A stretch of DNA of 64,000 bases. Source: Siphonodentalium dalli. Its lineage: Eukaryota > Mollusca > Scaphopoda > Gadilida > Siphonodentaliidae. This document shows positions 59,075-64,000 of this stretch, one piece after another; within the stretch, counting starts at the first letter, position 1; each line of letters opens with the position of its first letter. The notes under the pieces were generated by a model. The model had not been told where the DNA came from. It did not search any database and saw nothing but the letters and a program-made list of their open reading frames with translations. The stretch is from the NCBI GenBank assembly GCA_032622095.1, contig CP136069.1, forward strand, positions 121,200,126 to 121,264,125, read 5' to 3'. The translations under genes and the position numbers were made by a program.

Positions 59075-59820
59075 TCTATATCATATAAATACTTTTTCTA
59101 AAAACCTTAAACCAACTCGACGTGCGATTTCCCTGCGCTCCTGTTGCGCAAATTCTAGTATAAAAAGTGCGTCTATTTCAGACAAAGTTCAAACAGTAAA
59201 TGTGACCAGACAAGACATAGAAACCGCTAATCTCATATTACCAATCTGACAACACCAGTCGAACATGATTACCTTTCAAAGCAATAACACCGGGCACCAT
59301 GTTACGGACAACCACAGGCACGCACACCATGGATAAATACACGGTGAAAAGAACGGCGTTTTTTTTGTACGGTTATATCTGACATATACCCATGGTTATA
59401 TATAAACGGGCTACGAGCATCTGACTGTTGGTCTAAATTTTATAATTGCAATTAAACCATTTACGTGACGTCATGTAATATCCAACTGTTCAGACTCAAA
59501 CAGACGCTTGGGTGAATTCAAGTATCATATAGGTCGCTGTGGTTCCTGAACTAATGTCTGGTCGGGATGTTTTAAATATGCAGAATTAAAACAAGAAAGG
59601 GTTATGCTGAACATCAAATTTATCTGGAACTGTTAAACATGAACAAATTCAGGAATGTATAAATCCATTAGAATTGTAGTTCGAGTTTCATTCCCCCTTT
59701 TTGTAAGAAACATATTGAATTTCTGGGTATCCAAATTACCACCATCCTCCTGTACCACACAGTCCTGGTGTTTAACTACATCATTGTTATTCTGCTTTTA
59801 TAAATTAGCACGTCCCTCCT

Positions 59821-61210
59821 TTACCACACAGTACTGATGTGTTTAACTACATCCTTGAGTTTCTTTACGCCCTGAATCACGCCCCTGGCAACTTCTTGCT
59901 GCGCGATGCTAGTTCGTTTGTAAGCACGAACGGCGTTGGATCGGTGGCCAGTTTTTTCACATTTAACCTGCTCGGAAATGTCGGCATCATACATTCTGGT
60001 TGCAGCGATGGATCGTAGAGAATGGTTTGTGTAATAACCCTCCACCCCGGCATATCAACACAATGTTTTAACAACCTTCATCGTGGAGTTCTCACCAATG
60101 CGCATGTCAGCATACCACAGAGTGTAGGTAGGTTTTTTTTAGAGCTCGATGGTAAATGAGTGACATTTCCCTCCTCTTGTTCTCAAAGATACATTGTACA
60201 TACTATTCGTATAATTTCACCACACATCTATTTGGATTCTGAATGTTTTCAAACGCTTTCGATCTGTTTTTATCAAATAGGCGGTGCTGTATTCCACCGG
60301 TGTTGCATTTAGAAATGTCTTCAGTGTATTCAAAGTATTTGCGCCCACCCACACTACCGATATGAAATTGAGATGTTTCTCCGTATCTCAAGATATAGTG
60401 TTCCTTTCCTCCACGCGGAGCAAAATTCAATCCTACATGTATATCAGGTAGAATAGTGTATGTATTCGGAAGTTTATCTGGGGAACCGTCACACAAAAAC
60501 ACCAGATTCCCATATATGGTTCTCCGCTTCAACCGAGATAACAGATGCCTGTTTCTTATTGGATCCATTGCCTCTCGATCCAATTAACATCATTCATTTT
60601 CCGTCAAGGTTACGCTTCATTCGCTCAAAACAGTCATCCTCTAAAAGCGTGACATGCCTGTCATTCTCGCGAAGGTAATGTTGTATTGAAATGATCAACT
60701 CATACAATGTATTTCCTTGGTAGTCACCATCACCATCCTTCCTGGCTTCAAACACGAATGCACCAAGGCAATAATCCAACATATCTACGGGCACAGTAAG
60801 CAGGTCTCCACAAACAGTCCTCAGGTCCGTCCTGCTCCGATTCTTCATCCACTCGACAAACAAACAAACGGCCCATTTACACTTAGTTTCATTTTATTTT
60901 GCATAACGGGATTTAGTTATGGTATTTCTCTGAACGTCCGAGATAGGAGAGCAGCGAATCTTTTCTCGGGCTACTGCAGGGCGCTGCATCCATGGGGGGT
61001 GAAGACGTTATCAGCCCCGCTGGATTCCACATCGGGTAAATTGTTAGATTCGTCAGAAGATATCAGCGTTGTGTCAATTGAGAATGTTGGCCCACAGCTC
61101 TCCTCCATATCTAGTATTTGGGTAAATATATCGTTGTCATCGCTATCGTCCTTTTGTTCGACAGAAAATGTGTTTTGCGTCATAAAGATACTATCATCAT
61201 CGTCAGACAT
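59821..61210 (-). pseudogene. Crypton-type tyrosine recombinase (DUF3504-like), degraded
   Basis: Minus-strand pieces in order. ATG 61210 opens an acidic N-terminal region (MSDDDDSIFM). In another frame comes KWAVCLFVEWMKNR, with a TAA stop just before it. Then 60863-60594 has GDYQGNTLYELIISIQHYLR. After a TGA and a frameshift, 60520-60203 has SPDKLPNTYTIL, FAPRGGKEHYILRYG (candidate first arginine), YTEDISKCNTGG and NPNRCVVKLYE. Last come YADMRIGENST, a TGA, and 60045-59821 with TNHSLRSIAATRMY (HxxR), KTGHRS and the tyrosine in VRAYKRTS. This order matches the recombinase domain of Crypton transposons and Crypton-derived vertebrate genes. The catalytic residues survive, but at least three stops and two frameshifts make it a pseudogene. 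Termini of the element were not found. Confidence 0.85.
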
Positions 61211-61389
61211 TTTGACTACACGTGCAATATCAAACCGTTCGGCAGACGGAAATCAATGTAGTGGCGATAAACTCAGCTTGTGCATTTTACTCAAATCACT
61301 CATTAAGTGCTCACGTGCTTTTGGAATAACAGTTCACTAATCACTGTTTGCCTGATGATTGTGTGCCCTGAGCTATCGCTTTTGGTTTA

Positions 61390-61581
61390 GACGCATTAAG
61401 AGACACTAGCCACCTATTGGTCCAGTTATAGAGTAGTTATTTATCGTCGTTCATGTGGGACACCAGGCTGTCAGAAGATGGTAGTGACGCATTAAGAGAC
61501 ACTAGCCACCTATTGGTCCAGTTATAGAGTAGTTCTTCATCGTCGTTCATGTGGGACACCAGGCTATCAGGAGATGGTAGT
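61390..61581. repeat. 96-bp tandem duplication in LINE RT
   Basis: GACGCATTAAGAGACACTAG begins both 61390 and 61486. The two units differ at only a few positions. 96 bp equals 32 codons, so the duplication would not shift the RT reading frame. Confidence 0.95.
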
Positions 61582-63060
61582 GAGTAGAAAATACACCTGT
61601 CGTCGGCGAATAAACGAACGTTCTATTTCAAGTTGTCACCTGTCATTGATGAAATTGGATAATAACAAGGGACCTAATACACAACACTGGGGGGACACCA
61701 GCTAGCCGTTGCAACGGCTAGATAATTATGAATCAACAAGAACACGTTGGGACATGTTGCTAATGTAATCTATCAACCACGAAAGGAGTTTGCCGCATTT
61801 GCCATAGCTTGGTATTTTGTGATTAGACCTTTGTGCTAAACACGTTCAAAAGCTTTCGAAATGTCACAAAATATTCCAATAGATATTTGTACTATTTCGA
61901 TAATTTGATGCGTTGTACTATGATAAGGGCGGAATCCTGCTTGGTGCTTGTATAGAAGGTTATTATTTTCTAAGTGATCGTATGCTTTATGGAAGACAAT
62001 CTGTTCTAAAACTTTACTAACACACGTTGATGGGGTCATATTTATCGCCCTTTTTGTAGAATGGGATAACTGTAACAGTTGCCATCTTCCATTGAGGGGG
62101 GAATATTCCAGTTTCCATAGATTGTTTAAGACGAATGCAAAGAGGTAGTGAGAGCGATTGGTAACAGCATTTTAGGATTCTGTTGCTAAAAGTATCTGGA
62201 CCAGTTGCTTTGTTAACCTTTAGTTCCTTGAGAATTTTTTTGACGTCATCTTGCGTGATGGTGATTTAGCGAGCGTTCGTTTCGAGAAGAGACTGCCCTT
62301 GATAATTTATTCTACTGTTGTTGATAAAAATTTCGTTGAGGACATGTGCTGTTCTCTTATCATCATACGCAATAGTGGAGCTGGATTGAAGTGGAGGAAT
62401 GGCATTTGATTTGTTTTTTTTCTGGAGCAGCTGGTTTGTGATTTTCCATAATGATTTAGAGTTATCTATCTGGGTCTGAATTTCTTCGAGATATCTAGTG
62501 TTCGCAAATTTGTTCATGTTATTAACTTTGTTAGGTTTTTTTTGGAATCTAACCCAGTCGTGTGGTCGATTTGATTTCAATGTTTTTTTTCTACACCGAT
62601 CGCGACGTCTAATTTCGAGTCAAATGCGACTATTGAGCCATGATTTATCGTTCGGCCTTATGGTTACTGTTTAGTGGGGGACATGTTCATCGACTGTATT
62701 TTGTAGGATATTTTCAAACGTGGATACATTTTCTTCAATTGGGGAAACTACTAGAGAGTACGTTTTTCCTCTCAACTGACGAGAAAACCCGATTCATTTT
62801 TTCAAATGTGTCGCTTAGTTGAGGATTATCGCACGATATAGTAACATACATAGCTTGGTGGTCTGAAACTCCGGGGTCTGGTACGTCTGCATCAAATACT
62901 TCAATAGTTTCAGATAATATGATGGGGTCTAATAGGGAAATGCATGTAGGTTTGTCGATTACATTTTTCATGGAAAAATGTCGATTCTGGATTGTAATAC
63001 ACTACCAGTATACACCAAGTCACAATTTGAAATAGCCTACTATGATAACTGAACTGTTGA
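61390..63060 (-). pseudogene. LINE fragment: endonuclease C-terminus through RT
   Basis: Minus-strand reading: VIIVGYFK near 63040, where the endonuclease VxxxGDFN box has lost its D and N, then ISLLDPIILSE and VSDHQAMYVTIS (EEP-type endonuclease end, about 62840-62930). A linker follows (DNSKSLWKITNQLLQ, 62266-62580), then TCVSKVLEQIVF, HQAGFRPYHSTTHQ and FCDISKAFERV (61836-62039), a decayed VSPQC box and RLFADDRCIFYS (about 61610). The reading continues into a 96-bp duplicated segment ending near 61390. Many stops and frameshifts. It retains more of the ORF than other LINE copies here. Confidence 0.8.
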
Positions 63061-64000
63061 CGAGTAATGCCGTGGAAATGCTTGTTTCCAGATGCTTCCA
63101 GTATGAAGAGTCTGTGTAGACAGAACGGTAAGTGATACAAATTAGAAAAGAAGAGTGTTTCTGTATAACATTAAACCACATTTGACTTTATTGCGGATGC
63201 TTCTTATGTTATAATGACAACTATTTAGATGGTTTATAGTTGTGCTGACGTCCCGAGCGGGGACAGGGTAGGGGTGAACATCACAACATATAGTGCTATA
63301 AAGAGTTATAATATCAGTAATATTTTAACGTCCGACCGCGGAAGTGTAGATACTCTTTTGGATAGGAGGCTAGATCGGATTCCTTTGGGATTAAAGGTTC
63401 CGATTCTTATACTCGATACTCTTGTAGTGATATGCCCATTTTTCGCAGATCTGCGTATTGTGTTAAATCCGATCTCACTCGGACATGAAGTGAACTGATA
63501 CACGGTTTCACCGACGTTTACGATCATCAAATTACATACTATTATGAAATAACTGCGTATATGTTCGCCAAATTATCACATTATGGGGTTATGTGACACA
63601 ATGCCAGATCATCAATTACGAATACATTTGGACATCTAAAACCAGCTGCACAGAAGCGGAATAGTGTATCAATTTTGGTGTCTGAAATTGGATAGCCATC
63701 GTGATTGGTCTCAACCTACTGCATGTGGTGTCACCGACACAAAACATTCTATAACTTTCAGACTAGATTTGGTCTATACACACACAAAGATGGACAACTC
63801 TACAATTATATACCGTACTGTCTGACGGCTCTGGCATTTTTTATCAGCAGAATTGTTGTGTATAATGCAGTTTTTAGTCGGATCTCCACACAAATTGTTC
63901 AGGGAATTTTTATTGAGATATTTCAGTACACACAATAATGTGCTCACGGAGCTATATATACTTCCAAGCACGAAGGAATGAAATATGGCGGCCACAATAA
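63061..64000. other. Unassigned right end
   Basis: No gene or repeat recognised. The short ORFs lack motifs. The last bases include ATATGGCGGCCACAATAA, one more occurrence of the ATGGCGGCC word. Confidence 0.4.

Noticed and set aside
1-64000. tRNA genes, snRNAs and ribozymes
   Set aside because: I scanned for B-box-like GGTTCGAATCC words and hammerhead core words and found no complete candidate; short or diverged ones could be missed by eye.

Overview
This window looks like a stretch of a marine invertebrate nuclear genome, most likely a lophotrochozoan such as a mollusc (inference). It is AT-rich, with no operons, no long intact ORFs and frequent ACATGTACATGT-type words. It also carries a DIRS-like tyrosine-recombinase retrotransposon, a Crypton-type recombinase, several apurinic-endonuclease LINEs, hAT- and Harbinger-like non-autonomous DNA elements, foldback elements and satellite-like arrays. 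I found no convincing host gene exon, tRNA or rRNA in 64 kb. Almost everything recognisable is a decayed, nested mobile element.

Layout: (1) 815-11200 is a DIRS-like element. It has a gag-like ORF with a zinc knuckle, a reverse transcriptase-RNase H ORF and a tyrosine recombinase ORF. A 4.66-kb repeat element (2306-6966) interrupts the RT, and it holds further elements and a ~280-bp dimeric tandem array. A 1.6-kb TTA-flanked element (9165-10763) interrupts the recombinase and itself contains a hAT-family fragment. Reading frames resume on the far side of both insertions. (2) 12650-16650 is a knot of interleaved inverted repeats around a TTAA-flanked 3.2-kb element containing three MITEs and a LINE 3' end. 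(3) 16650-30070 is mostly unassigned, with a 126-bp near-perfect hairpin flanked by a 7-bp duplication (17914-18039), a second DIRS-type terminus (19097-19316), a palindromic MITE (20848-21363) and several minisatellites. (4) 30734-37962 is a giant foldback whose arms reach nearly to its centre; the right arm is split by a 2.2-kb insertion. (5) 38940-45852 holds four LINE fragments, three on the minus strand and one on the plus. (6) 47069-49021 is an 11-unit ~160-bp array. (7) 51780-57700 holds tandem pairs, a LINE fragment and a TTA-flanked element. (8) 58041-59074 is a hAT-type non-autonomous element with a perfect 8-bp target duplication. (9) 59821-61210 is a Crypton-type recombinase pseudogene, followed by a LINE fragment with endonuclease and RT parts (61390-63060).

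The genes do not form a pathway. Their main information is historical: the nesting order gives a relative chronology (DIRS first, then its insertions, then hAT copies inside those). Several structures are not explained by ordinary nesting: the interleaved inverted repeats at 12650-16650, the giant palindrome at 30734-37962, and the coding-like block inside a LINE at 43345-43735.
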